This document shows positions 23,380 through 36,719 of a DNA stretch of 64,000 nucleotides, piece by piece. The DNA comes from Eopsaltria australis (taxonomy: Eukaryota > Chordata > Aves > Passeriformes > Petroicidae). The first letter of the stretch is position 1. Every line of letters starts with the position of its first letter. The notes under the pieces are model-generated. The model had not been told where the DNA came from and did not search any database. It saw nothing but the letters and a program-made list of their open reading frames with translations. Location of the stretch: positions 186,001 to 250,000 of the forward strand of contig JAVTVJ010000041.1 of the NCBI GenBank assembly GCA_034509425.1, given 5' to 3'. Position numbers and translations under genes: made by a program.

Positions 23380-23600
23380 CATGGGAAGCTAATAATTCAC
23401 CCTCTAATTAGTATCCCTTCTGCTGCTGTTGGCGCAAGGACAGACAAAGAGGCATCCGCTTCATTACAAACTTGCCTTGGTAATCTTTAAATGTCTTTCT
23501 TCTCTGCAGGTTGAATGCATGGAACAGGGGCAAATAGAATGTGCAATTAAAAAAGGTTTGCTGGTATCGCTAGTCTGACCATGCATCCTATGTATAATGA
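23380..23600. promoter_or_regulatory. Candidate conserved non-coding block
   Basis: This stretch is compositionally mixed, with TAATTAG (near 23405), TTGGCGCAAGG, GACAAAGAGG and GCAATTAAAAAAGG words, and lacks repeats. It also contains a good splice-acceptor-like sequence ending at 23509, so it may alternatively belong to a transcript. The evidence is pattern-based only. Confidence 0.25.
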
Positions 23601-26600
23601 GTGCACTAAAAAGTGAAAAAAAGGTGCCATTTGAGTGTGCTCATTCTCTTTTTTGGCTATATTATAATTCTTCCTTCTTTTCCTTCATTAGTGTCTACAT
23701 TAGCAGAAAAAAGGGAATACACCAATGGGGTAAAGATTTGATAACTTCACAGCATACCTGCAATGACAGGGTTGTTTAGACTTTGAGCAATTGGTAAAGG
23801 TTATAAATCTAGCTTGAGAAAAAGTGAATGACAGTAGGCCTTAATTAATGCTCGAGAAGATGAATTGTTTCAAGGGGAGTGTATCAATTTTAATACATTT
23901 CTCTTTTAGAAACCAGAAAGATTTTGCCACAGGGCACTGCAGGTTTGAAATATGCAAAGCATTTCTACATGATTTTTAATACTGTGGCGATTATAGTGAT
24001 CATACTATTACAGTGATTCTTTCCTTTAACTGTCTTGTTTACACACGCACAGTGTATTTGTTGATTAATTTAAGCTTATTAAAGAAAATGTTGCATGCCT
24101 GAGGATATTTTCAACTTGCCAATACACAGCTGATTCTAATTATCAAAGAGAAATTTTAGTTTTCACAATGGCCTGCTGGTGCTGTCAGAAGCAAGGCCAG
24201 CAATGGACTGGACAGCACTAGGACCTCATGCTCTGGTTCAAATCTGGCTTAAATCAGTTGTTATTCCCATTTTATTGCTGTGTAGTGATTTCTGTGAGGC
24301 CCATTAGTAGGCTCAAAACAAAGCTAAGTGTAATATTGCCTCTTCTGTTAATTTCGAGGATTGCTTACTGAGTAAGCAAAGGACCTACCTCTTCATCCCT
24401 GTTTAAACCCAGTCCTACTGTCTGTGAGATTCTGCTTGTGCAATCACTAGGAGAGCTGGGTGTGCTCAGGAGAGTTTAATATCATTCACGTTTTTATGTA
24501 CAGCCAATAAAAAATTCAAAAGTGAATGACCACAGTAGCCAGCTTAAACTTTTACCTTCTGTTTTGATATATATCAGTGCTGCTCTCTGCTGAATAGGTA
24601 ATTAAACTTTTTTTTTAAAAATAAATACATAGTTTGAAGAAAGTTAGTGGAGTTCATTATCCTTCCACCTGACATTGCAGGCCAAGAGCATGTGAGTATT
24701 GGATTATCTGTATGTAAAATACTCATAGTACTGAATCAGTTCCTTGGTTAGTTTTTACTATTAATAGTAATTAAAGGAGCCACAAGGGAAGTGAAGGAGT
24801 GTTGTCTGTAAAACGAAATAGGATCTTCAGTTGATCCCTCCATCTAAAATAAAGATATTCCAGAACTTCATAGGAGAGTAAAAGGACGTATAGTACATGT
24901 GATAGAAAAAAATGGTTTGCTTGCATTCAAATAGTGCTTCACTCTTGATCCCAGTTTGTCCTAATTCAAATGTGCACAAATTAAGAAATGGCAAAAATTG
25001 CTATCTTAGGCCATGTGTACACTTGAAAAGGAAGTCGATGCTGTTTTAGATTATATTAGGAATTTTCATGTTGGGAAATAAAAGATCTGGAGGTTGTCCT
25101 GATGTAAAATCAAAGAAGAAAAATTTATGGAGAGCTTACAAGTTTTTATCTGTACTGTATCTGTCTGGAGAATAAATGGAGGACTTAATCAAATAGTTCC
25201 ATAAATTTAGGCTTAGCACTGAATTCACTTAAAAATGTCAAAATTGGATTTGGTTGGCACTCAATCGTACAAAATTACTTTCTAAAGAGTTATTCTCCAT
25301 TTCTATTATTGGAGTATCTTGATAAGGAAATAATTGGATATAAATTAGAACATGTTGGTTTAGTGATGCATGAAGGCACACTTTGCACGAATAAGAATGG
25401 GAGCAAAACCAAAATCCTAATGATAGTCTCTTCTAAAACAAATACGTATTTATAATAATGACTAAACCTCAGGTCACTTGGTTAATTGTTAATGACATGA
25501 TGGGTTTAATGGATCTGGATGTAGCATCAGGATACTTCTACAACTGGCCATTAATCTCAACACAAAGACTTTCTGCCTCAGTCATTATTGCTTATTGAAC
25601 TGACACACTTGAGCATAACTTATTATCTTATGAATGGCTTCTCATCCAGGTATGTGGTGCACTGCATCAGGTTACATTGTTTTCCATAAAATAATATATT
25701 AAGTCTCTATTTTTTATGGTTGACTAGAAGCAGCAATGTCTGGGCTAGCAAAACTCTGTGGTGGACAGGCTCACCAAATGTGTCCTTGGCCAGCTCCCAG
25801 CTGCCACAAGAAGGAAAGCTTTATGGACCAGAAGGTTATGGAATCCATATGCAAAAGTTAACTTTTATTGCCATTCCTTTCAACAGCATCATGCCTGGCT
25901 TGCTCACCATGATCACCCTGTGGAGTCTGTTCTTTGATTTCACTTTCCCAGGAAGCTTCACACTCGGGAGGAGAAAAAAGAAATCTAGACACAACTCCAT
26001 GGTTTTATATTTTGTAACTCCATAGAGTAATTTTGTAAGTCCATATATACAGTCTCAAATGAGATCTTCTCTGACATTCTGGCCAAAGGGGAAGTTGTGC
26101 TTCATTCACGTTCTGCCTCTTGTGTCACCTTCAAAGTTTAATGCGGGGAAATTTTGCTTGGTTTTGTAATGACTGATGGCAACTTGGGGAGTTATTACAA
26201 TAGTAAATATATTAGAGTTATAAATATTGGTAAATACATTTGTATAGATTCCAGATTCATAACAGTGATATTTTAATTATATTACTTTGTTTCTTTTTTG
26301 GCCTTAATTCTCAGAAATATCACTATTCTGCAGAAATTAATCATGTAAATAAAATTAAAATTGATAAATTTTGATCTAGAGAATGTGTATTTCTAAACAT
26401 TGATCAAGATAATAAACAGCTTACAGAAGGTTTTAGCTGAAGATTGGGGTTAAATTTGTAAAATTATTATTGGCTGTTTCAATTTCTACTATAAACACAA
26501 TGTTTTTCTTAAGCATACCACATGTTCCTGTTTGGTGAAAAGTGGGATTTTTCTGAGGAAAAGAAGTAGTCTAGAATTACTTAATGCCTAAATTGATCAC

Positions 26601-27489
26601 TACTTCCAGGAAATTAGTTGTGTTTGTTGACTTGGCATAGCAAAAAGCATAGCTAAGAAGTCCTGAATATTTGTGAGACAATTTTCTTGTGTGCTGCACC
26701 ATATTTGCAAGGTCATATACCATTATAAAAGGTGTAAAATCGTTGGGAAAGACAGAAGGCAGCAATGGACTCCACGTCATCTGTGTTCTATATTAGGTTT
26801 TTAGTACATCTGAATTCTGCCAGATTGCCCTCAGCTGCCTCTACAGGCTTTAGAACATTGTCTTGTGGCCACTAAATCACTGACAGCTTTCTCTAGTGGT
26901 TTCAATGCAACTGGTTTCAATTTCTAGTTTCCACAGTGAGACTAAGAACGAACAAACAAAAACGAAAGTGGAAAAGTAATTAATAAAGTAGATAAAAGAT
27001 AGAATTTTGACATCATTCTTAAGTAGCTTTGTAAAGAGAGCTATACTTTTTGTAATGATCCATTATTCTTCCATCTCACATGTCTCAAAAATTAATTTGC
27101 TTTGTGGTATGTAATATATAGTAGACACATGAGAAAAGGATAACTAAAAGCATAATTACTGTTTCTTAAGGTAACTTTCTGAAGCAAACTTGCAGTAGTA
27201 AGGTAACACATTATGCTGGTTTTATACACTATAGCTCCTACATTCCTTATACATTTTCAAAAGTTCTCTAGGATAAAACATATATTGGCCTAGTACACAG
27301 AATTTAAAAGCTTAAACCCCTACATTTCACACTGCTGTTTATATTGCTCAGACTTAAAGAGAACAGGATTGCAGAATATTTAGAACATCTTAGAGTTAGA
27401 GTTCTGAAAAAAGAAGTGAATCCTTAAAATTTTATGATGTAAAAATATTTGCTTAATACTATGTAATTGAATAGTAAGCTTGCCATCAC

Positions 27490-27525
27490 TGTCACATATA
27501 TTGTCACATATATTGTCACATATAT
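27490..27525 (+). repeat. Tandem repeat, 12-bp unit, three exact copies
   Basis: TGTCACATATAT is repeated three times without interruption (27490-27501, 27502-27513, 27514-27525), followed by a broken fourth copy TGTTGCAT. The exactness suggests recent expansion or ongoing slippage. Confidence 0.97.
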
Positions 27526-29115
27526 TGTTGCATTTAAAGGAGTGGAAAAGTCCAAATGTAAGTGATGACCATGAAGTTTTGAGGGGCTCTTCCAGATAGT
27601 GACAATTTTGATATGTGAGAAGGTATGGCCTTGTTAAAATTTATTTTTGAGCAGTTCTTGTTTGCAGCTCCTATTAATACAAAATCATTTAGCATACCGT
27701 GGCCCTTTAGAGGACTACATTGCAAATTACATTTCTGAGTTGGGCTGTTGTTACTGGGCTGAACATGCTGATCATGCACAGGATCGAATGATTATTAATA
27801 GTTCTAGTCTTTCCTGGGTTGCTAGCTGCACAATAATGAAAAAAAGCATCATGGCCAAGGTACAAATCAGATGGAAATATCTCCTGTGAACTTCTCATTC
27901 TAAATTTATACAAAGCAATTAAAAGCCCCTGTACTTACATATTTCTTTTAGACTGCACTAATGATTTGGAAGTAACAAAGTAAGATAGACGTTCTGATTA
28001 GAAGAGACCAGCAGTTCCCAGATCAATAAGAACAGAATGTCCTAATACCTTCTGTACCTCTGGATGAGGGATTTTCTTCCACTGACTTTCAGTTTAGAAG
28101 TACTCACAGAAACTTAGAACTGTAAAATAAGAGGGTTTTGTTTCCCAAATTCTGAAATAATAGAAATTTGTCTGCAAGTATAGTTATACTGCTACATGTA
28201 TTGCAGTAAAATCCATGTATTTCATGTCACATAAGCTGTATGAAATTTTGGGCACAGGTTTGTCCATGTCATGTATGTGATAGACAGGTGAAGGTTCTCT
28301 GATGTGCAGTGGAACAAGGGACTTGTTTCATAACTACAGAAATGCGTGGTCGATGAACAAGGGTTGGGAACCCACAGATTTTAGACAGTGAAACACTGAA
28401 CAAACTTTCCATTTAGGGAAAATGAAAATGCTATGTTATGATAATTATATAATGGACGAATCGTAGTTTGGAATAAAAAGGAGTAAACTTTAATCTGCTT
28501 CTCACTTTCCTCATTTATTAGAGATTATGCTTTCAAGCATCGTTCAATTTTGTCAAATGCTTGCTTGTGAATATTTTTCATTGAATTATTGCATTTGCCT
28601 CTCTTTTTGTCTAGTCTATTTCTGCTTTTTTCTGATTTTTTTTTTTTTAATCTGCAAAGTCATTGATGTAGCATCTTTTTCTCAGCTGAAAGAAACAGTT
28701 TAAGGAGTTGGATTGCTGTGACAGGATTACAACAGTATGTTGGCTCTGTCTCTCTGTCTCACTCCTTTAGGAATCCTGTTGGGTGCTTCTTCTGGGTAGG
28801 GTAGTAATTATCCACTGATTTACTTCACTTAGTGTCATCTGCCTTCAACCTTTCCAAACCCTATTATACAGGATGAAAAGAGAGACTTTAAAGTAGTGGT
28901 TGCCTAAGGAGAAGGAAGGGTTTTGATGCTATTCCTAAGACAAGCAATGAAGAGCTTGCATTATCCATCCCAGTATCTCAGTATTAATTATTTGAGCACC
29001 TGAAAAATTAATTGAGAAGCTGATTTCCTCTATGGAGCTGAGTAAGAAGGTAAGGGATGCTCATCCCTGTACATTTGAGCTTTTCCCATAAAGAATCTGC
29101 TGTGCTATTTCTGTA

Positions 29116-29159
29116 GCATTAAAGCCATGCAGCCCACCACAGAGCCATGCCTTTAATGC
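29116..29159. repeat. Inverted repeat / stem-loop with 14-bp arms
   Basis: GCATTAAAGCCATG (29116-29129) and CATGCCTTTAATGC (29146-29159) are complementary at 13 of 14 positions around a 16-nt loop. Outside an AT-only context this length is unusual. It could be part of an old palindromic transposon or a structured RNA. No known small RNA is recognised. Confidence 0.85.
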
Positions 29160-30919
29160 CAGGTCATTTTGGCCTGCTACATCTCACATTCTTTCAAATG
29201 TGCTGCTCTTCAAACCAATCTCTGCTTCCACGGTCCCAGTGTTTTTCCTGCTGTTGGAGAATATGTCTGTCAGCCTCTTTAGAGTTTTTCTGTGATTTTT
29301 CAGGATCCTGACATGCTCTTTGACCCAGCTGCCTCAACATGCTGCTGCTACTCTCTCGTCTCTCTTCTTTTGTCTAGTCCTGTACAGAATATGTAGCTGA
29401 GTTGTACAGTCTGTGCCTTGTGTTATAATTTAAAACTCTGATATGATCTTTAACAGAATTACCTCCATTGCAGGAGTTTAAAATCCCAAGAGTGTAGGAT
29501 TACTGCAATATTCACTCGTGCCACCTTGGAGATGCATGTCCTGTAAGGATTGCTCTTAAAGCAGGCACAAAGGTGGAGCAAGCAGTGTACTGCCTCTCCT
29601 TGTGTCAGCTCTAACATTAGGGCACAGATGAAACATTTCCAATTTCTCCTAAGGGCTGCACAGCAGGAGACATTGCACCAGCAGTTTGCAGGATGTGTCG
29701 AAAGGCTGCAGCATATGCTCTCTCCTCACTGCACTCACCTCCACAGATTTAACACCAGCAACTTTAACAGACTCTGAGCCTGAGATATTGGGACAATGTA
29801 TTGATACTCAGGAGGGAATCACACTGGAGGCTTTCTTTCCTTCCTGCCTTGTTCACAAAACACTGGAAACAACATGAATCTTACTGTTCAGGGTATTGTA
29901 GTTCGTGAATGGAAAGCTATTTTCATGCCTGTAAGAAGCTATGAAAAGTGTTATTCTAAAAAAAAAAATCTACTGTAAAATTTAAGCAGTGCTATCTGAA
30001 ACTGCTGATTTCACTGTGGCCTCAAGTGGCATATTAACTTTAAAAAATTATTCCTAATAAACAAAGATTCTTATCTGCATTTACTTGCTTTGAATTTTAT
30101 GGAAGCAGCAGTTTCTCACTACAATAAACCCAGATCAAAAAATGTTTTCTTTTGAATTCAAATCAGCCAAATGGGCATCTTTTTCTGAGTTCATTCATGC
30201 AGCTGATCTCTGGTCTTCAGCATAGTTGGGAGTCTCATGTGTTGAAAGGGGTGTAACTTTTTTACACTGAATTATGTATTTATATACGTGTGCCAAACAG
30301 CCAGAGCCAGAGAAACATCCTCCAGTAAACTGTAGTTAATAAAAATTACTGTCCTTTCATGGATCTCCAGTTTAAAAAGGATCCTTTAAAGGTTTCTAGT
30401 CCCAATTAGATTAGATTTTTTTACCTAACTTATTGTACTATCCAGCCAATGCTGTACTATTGTAAACATCTTTTCAGTGTGTTTCTTTTACAAATAAGGG
30501 CCACAAGATTTATTTCAAAAGGATAAAAATAATAACTATTTTGTACATCTGAATGACATCTGAACCACATGCACCATTTAAGAATCCATTCATTTTGTCT
30601 GTTTGTTGAAATACTGAATGCAAGTAGTTCTTAAGATTTCCCATAACCATCACAATAGAAGATAAGCGTAATTTTTTGTTGTAGTTACTATTTCCTACAA
30701 GCTCTTTTCCTCTTCCTATAATCTGAAAACAATTTCTATAATGAAAAGTTCTAAGAATGTGGTTTTTTTTTCAAATTTGGCGGATAGTCAATTTTTAATT
30801 TTATTTTTTGCCAGTCACATCAGATTCTTTTGGGAACCTATAGAGAGGGAATGCAGATCATTAGGCAAGTTATTGTTATTAAACAATGGAAATCTTCATC
30901 GAGTCCTGTTGTGGAAAAA

Positions 30920-31010
30920 GATCCTGGGCCCATTAGTCCCAGCTGCTGAGCAGCCATAGCTCCAAGTGAAGTCAGTAGGAGGTCAAGGTGCTCAGCCTCT
31001 CCAGAAGTAG
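30920..31010. repeat. Probable ancient sauropsid interspersed repeat fragment
   Basis: The string CTGGGCCCATTAGTCCCAG is followed by CATAGCTCCAAGTGAAGTCA, GTAGGAGGTCAAGGTGCTCAGC and CTCTCCAG. The succession 'catagctccca.tgaagtcaatggga...ggtgctcagc.cctc' is a pattern I recall from old repeats frequent in turtles and crocodilians and present as relics in birds. I cannot name the family, and the copy is heavily mutated. Confidence 0.45.
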
Positions 31011-33469
31011 AGAATATTGCATGAAAATAGATCTATCATAGTAAATGGAAATGTTACAAGTACAGAAAGGATTATTCAACATCTTCATCTATAAAATATG
31101 AATCTATGGAGACTGTTTTCACACAACAATCTGAGTTGCAGTGTGAAAGATGATACTTTCAGTGCAAGCCCTAGAAGGAACAGGGCAGATTCCCATTGCT
31201 CCTATATATTTTTTATGTAGACCTTTGTCCTCCTTCTACAAGTTGAAGGTGTAATTCCTCTGTTTTACCTTGCTAGGTGATGCCTAAGTGCGTATCCTGT
31301 TTGCTCTCAGTTGTTCCCTGGTCCCTGTTGGATCGGTGGCAATGGGGAGCATGCATTATATCAAGTGTGCACTCACAGCTCAGCCTCACAACCACCCAGG
31401 TTTTGTAGCCCTGGATGGGTCTTTACACCAAAATTTTGTCAGCAGACTGGACAGGGTAAGCTACAGCTTAGGAAGCAAAGAAAGTATATGAACCTATAGG
31501 GCATAATGTATTTGACTTTCAATTTACTTACCACTCCTTAAATATTATCATTATCATCATTTATGTTATTTAAAAGCTTCCCTGGAAGCTGTTCTCTGAT
31601 GCCAGTATTTTTTAATACGTTGAACAGTAAAACCAGTACATAAGTTTATTAATCTTTGTTAATCGAGATTAAAAAAATACTACCAAAACATTTTCAGCTA
31701 TTGATTGTATAATTGGACAACGTGTGTTTAACAGCTGATTTTTGCCAGCTTATGTCTTGTAAACATTGACAGCCTTGAAAGGTTTTCTGTCCACCTCTCT
31801 CAAAACATGTTCTTTTGAAAAGGAAATACATTGTATGCAGGGAGAAACAGTCTGAACTTGCTATGAAGCTGGTGACCCAGAGAGCCACAGCTTGGCTTTC
31901 AGTTTACTTTGGGGGCAGTGAAATGACATAGTTCTTTTTCTGAAGTCTCTCCCGTACCACAGTCAGGTACCTGGCAATGCCCTTTCATGAGCTGCCCACC
32001 ACATGCATGAGGCATCCTCCTTCTTCCTCAGGACTCTGTCACAGTAGCATTTTCTGAGTAATCCCTGTGGACAGTTGCATTTTTGTCAATTTTTTGTGCC
32101 AAAAATTGGAAACAAGTCCACTTTTTTCCTTCTCTCTACCTGTGGCAAAACACAATTATTCTGTCCCTTGCTCAGGTTGTAAAATGCAGTTTGTGGATTT
32201 ACCTGTTAATTTAAACTGCTCTGTACTCCTGTAGTGATCCTGTAACACCCATTGACTTAGCATATGTAAACTAATGACAGAGGCCCTGCAGTTGACAGAG
32301 ATGTTTTAAAACAATGCATTTGTTTTTCAAAACGTGTTGCATTCAGAAGTTTGGTCCAACTGTTAATGATTTGGGGTTGCTGGGAGTAATCAAGTAAAAC
32401 ATAGCAAATATTTCATTTGTTTAAAATAAACATCGAGTTTAATGTTCTGCTTGAATCTGTCTTAGACCTGCATCTTAGTGCTTTCAGGATCTCTGTTACT
32501 GAGAAGGATTTTTTGGAACTTATTTAAGTGGAGTTTTATTATATTTGTACTGTAAATGAGCTGTTCTGGAGGAAATCCTTGGAGAATCTCCACCAGTATA
32601 GGACACAACAAATACAGCAGCAGCTGCAGCATCAGCATGCTCCTCACACTTTCAGCTAGCAGCTCAATGAAACATTTTGGCAAGGCAGAGGACCCAGTGG
32701 GTGCCAGATTGGCACTGGTACCTATTGTGTTTTCTTTGCCTATAGGATTTTTTTAAAAATTGTCAATCTATTTTTATGATACTGCAGCTTGAAATAAGGT
32801 GGAAAAGGGGAAAATAATTAATTCTTCCTTAGGGTCTCTTCCCTGTCATGAACTTTTGTCTTTATTCTTCTACTTTCTTCATCATGCTAATTAGGAAAAA
32901 TATTCAAACACCTGATGTCGAGGACAGTTTCTGGAACAGGATGATACATTTTAAGGGAGAGAATTTCCTTGACATTAACACTATAGTTTCTAACATATAT
33001 TGGTCTCTGTTTTCAAACGTAAGTGTTTGAAGGCATGCTGATCTCATGCAGTACAGCAGAGAACAGGGCTGCCTTGTTTCCAGAACCAGAAGCAAACAGC
33101 TGTGCCACTGTGGTGTAATGCTCAGGCTAAGTGGGGGACCTGCTGAGGACAGAGCCTATCAATTCAAGAGAATTGCCAACATAATTGGCAATACATTACA
33201 TTTAACATTGTGTAATTACTACAAAGGGGAAGGAATGGAATTATCTCAGTGAACATTCTGTGCAGTGTCTTGGAGTGACTTCTAGATCTATATATATGGG
33301 CTTTCTTTGTTGACAGTTTCAGCAGGAGATGTTCCATGTTGAATGCAGTTAGCTCTGGTCTAGGAGCTAAATCTGTGATTAGAATTTCACTCAGTATCTA
33401 TCTTCAGGAGGTGGAAAATATGGCTACCTAATGCAAAGTATGAGTACCTGCTTTTTAAGCAGTGCCTCA

Positions 33470-33640
33470 CACAAGCACCCCCTTGTAGAGGCTCTGCAGT
33501 CACCACCAGCTCCCAATTAACTTGGAGGATAAGTCCAAACCTATTGGCTTTAACTTGTAAATCTCTGGATGCCCTGGGATCCTAGGTGCCCTAGACCACC
33601 TGACACCATTTGTGATATTCCTGCAGGTGTCATCAACAAA
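33470..33640. repeat. Possible ancient retroelement remnant
   Basis: The phrases CTCCCAATTAACTTGGAGGA and TTGGCTTTAACTTGTAAATC, then TCTGGATGCCCTGGGATCC and GACCACCTGACACC, recall an old amniote retroposon pattern ('ttggctttaa.ctctaaatggcctgggacc...gggaccacctgtc'). The resemblance is from memory, and the family and orientation are uncertain. No coding frame survives. Confidence 0.3.
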
Positions 33641-36382
33641 TCATCATTATGCCTTTTTTTTTTTTTTACACTAATGTGTCTTTTTCTTCATTTCTGATCT
33701 GTAGTGAGCAACAAGATGCTGAGCTCTATGTCTTGTCTTTCACATGTGGGACTTCTGTGGCTGTGTTAGACAAATGGTGGTGTAAAAGAATATATGAAAC
33801 TAGACATTATGGACAGCAAAAACTGACAGCACATTTAGAATTAATACAAGCCCACAATAAATGTAATTGATAAGAGCTCTGGAGAACCTCAGAATAAATA
33901 ATTTTATTCACACTTGACAGCTATACTGAAAAATTTGCCTGTGCCAAAAGCAAAAAGATAGAAGTTGCCTTTGCAAACGATATGAATGCATTTAAAGTAT
34001 CTAAACAGATGATTATATTTCATGTTATGAATAGCTATACTCAGAAGTGTGTTTCTGGAGAAAAAGAAATCCTAGGTGCCAGCACATTCCTGCCTGGATC
34101 AGAACTGCAAAAGATTTGAGCAACAGCTTATTTTTGACAGTTAAACTTGTGTTTCTTTAAGAAGATCAAACCAAGTTTTATATAGTACAGCAGTTACTGA
34201 ATTTTAAAAATCTTTTCTACAAGTAGGGTTTGACAGTCTTGTTTTGAAAAATGTATTTTAATAATTAATTCCTGTATTTTCCAAAAACAAAGACACTTGT
34301 TTGACTTCATGCATTTCACTGAAGTCAGTGAATTTATGTATATAGAGTTAAACTGCTTACATCTTTATGCCACTAAAGACTTTGATGTTATTTATTGTTT
34401 AGCAGTTCTGTGGTAAAATTGTGTTCTGAAAGCAAAGTGGATGAGATGCAGAAATATTTACAAAGGGGAGAGAAAAAAAATCCTAAATGAATGAGTGCTT
34501 ATTGGCCACTGAGAATTTTTTAGCAAGATTTAAAACAAGACAGTGATGGTAATTATTATTTGCTGAGCTTTATTTTCTGGGTCGTAAATTAATGCATAAG
34601 CTAAGTAGATCATTACCTCTGCTTTTGTATAATCATAGATAAACTATGAGGAAAAAATATCACTGAGGAGAAAGTGTGCTTGTGCAATTATCTCCTTGCT
34701 TGCTGTTTACCATGTCTGACTATAAATGTTTTATTTTGCCCTGACCATGTTAGCGTGAGTAGGGAGGTCAGAACCATTAGCAGATTGATCCTTCTCTTCT
34801 CCGTTTTACAGCCCCTATCCATTGTTATTTTCACTCCAATGGCTTTTCTATTTCTCTTTCAGTACAGCTAATTTAAATAAACAAAGTTTGGGGTTTTCAA
34901 CTCTGATTATCCATCTCTTCCTCTCTCTGTAGCTCTTGTTTCTCTGAGCAGTCTACTCTTCAGATGGCCATTACCTCCTGTGTGCTCTCTTACTGATTTT
35001 CAATACTTATGTTAGTTTTTGTGACTTTTTCTATTGGGTAGAAGTGTTGTGTCTTAAATAATATCTATTAATTTTGGAATGAGAATGTTTCCAAACTCTT
35101 TATTCATTTTTCTCTCATGGCAAGCTATAAATTTTCTTAAGCATCTGAATTCAGCGAGGACACCCAGTTGTCATTCAACACTCTGTTATTAGCTGCTTTA
35201 ATTCTTGAGAATCTGCATTTATTTCCACATTTGCATGCCTATGTTTTAGTCATTTGTCTTTTACTGCAGCTACAATAAGATAGGAGATACTTTAACACAC
35301 AATTAATATTTATCCTGGCAAATGTGACTGAATTGCTCATCACTCTTATAACAGTGTTTGATCAAACTGCCAGTCATTCAGCTTATTAGTGTCAGTGTTT
35401 GTTACTGATTTTTATTGTTCTTCGAGCAGTCTCATTTTCAATTCACTTGCCAGTATCCTTTTGTTTCTGTACTCTAGAAACTTCGGAACTCTTTAGCATC
35501 CAGGGTCTTCTGGCCGGCATTTTCTTTCACCCCAGGACCCCCCAAGTTCTCCCACAGCCAAATGAAGCAGTAGACACTGTAACTCTGCTCCTCTGTCCTA
35601 TTTCCTAGGATATTGTTTCTCCACAAATGTTTACAGTGTCCTCTCAGGAATTGGTAGCAAAGTGATTGTGCAAAGGTGAACACTTGTGCAGGAACGCTTC
35701 CTAGGAGAATGCTAGGAAGTGTTATTCCTCTTCTTGAAAGTACCATGGGAGTGTTTACATTCCATGCACAAAGGAATCAGCAACTTGGAGAGAATTGTGT
35801 TTAACAGCACCTTCAAAGTAGAGCACTTCTAACAGAGTAAGCGTTAATGAAAAGTAAGAGGATGACAAAATAATGTATTAGAGAAAAATCCAGATATGAA
35901 TTTTTGGAAAGGATTTAATGTAGAAAGTGCACTTTTATGGAGGAGTCCATAGAATCCAGTGAAACAGTTTCCATCTTTACGGAGCCACAATGCAGAGACT
36001 GAAATACAGAAAGGAAAGGATATAAGTGGGATGGAGTTAACTTCTCCACAGCAGCTCTCATAGTGCTGTATGTATAGAAGAATAATATAATGCCATCATA
36101 TGAATTTGTATTTTCAGTTCTGGTCACCTCATCTCACAAGGAGTATAAAGGGGAAGAAAAGTAGTTCACAGAAATTATGGTAGACATAACCAAGTGATAT
36201 TTTAGTATTATAAACAAGTCAGGCATAGGAAAAAAACCCTTTGAATTTTGTATTTAGTGCAGAACCACAGATGCATATTAGCCCAAGGCCCTGTTTGTGT
36301 GTCCGGTGCAAAAGAGCTTCATACACACTGGAAATATTAATAAATCAAATGAGAACAAATAAGTGTGGTTGTGATTTTCTGC

Positions 36383-36429
36383 AAAATAACAGGTGTTGAG
36401 TGCATGTATTAAGGCACCTGTTTTATTTT
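36383..36429. repeat. Imperfect inverted repeat
   Basis: AAAATAACAGGTG (36383-36395) faces CACCTGTTTTATTTT (36415-36429), complementary except for a 2-nt insertion. Another partial complement, CTGTTATTT, follows immediately. The CAGGTG/CACCTG ends are also E-box words (ZEB/SNAI type), so paired-site binding is an alternative to structure. Confidence 0.75.
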
Positions 36430-36719
36430 GCTGTTATTTGTCCAGAGATGCTTATTCATGCTAAATTTAGCTAGGCTGTGGCAGAGCATGAGTTCACTCG
36501 GGAATGTGAATCTGTGAAATATGCTTTCACTGGAGCATGGTGAATAATTTAGCTCACTAAATCTCTTTTTCAGCTTGCCATTTAACTGTGAATAGATTTC
36601 AATTTTGATTTATTTTGTTCTTCAAGTTATTCAACAAAAGGTTTATGCAAATACATTGCAGCCTAAGGACAGCTCATATATTACCCCCAGTGACTCCAGC
36701 TTCTGCTGCTGCTGATGGG

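Larger units (their letters stand above)
23601..33469. other. Gene-free DNA with scattered short structures
   Basis: I see no gene. Open frames reach 101 codons (25720-26025 plus) but none resembles a protein family. Noted items are a possible enhancer-like stretch at 24050-24170 (TTAATTTAAGC, CTAATTATCAAAG), a 21-bp-period duplication at 26010-26045 (TTTTGTAACTCCATA / TTTTGTAAGTCCATA), T13 at 28636-28648, and the repeats listed separately at 27490, 29116 and 30920. Confidence 0.6.

Noticed and set aside
25720..26025. 101-codon plus-strand frame
   Set aside because: No recognisable domain, no splice context, and its 3' part overlaps a 21-bp local duplication.
33649..33870. Possible exon after a pyrimidine-rich acceptor ending at 33704
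   Set aside because: No good donor is found downstream before the stop, and the acceptor strength owes much to a T-rich tract and T14 run.
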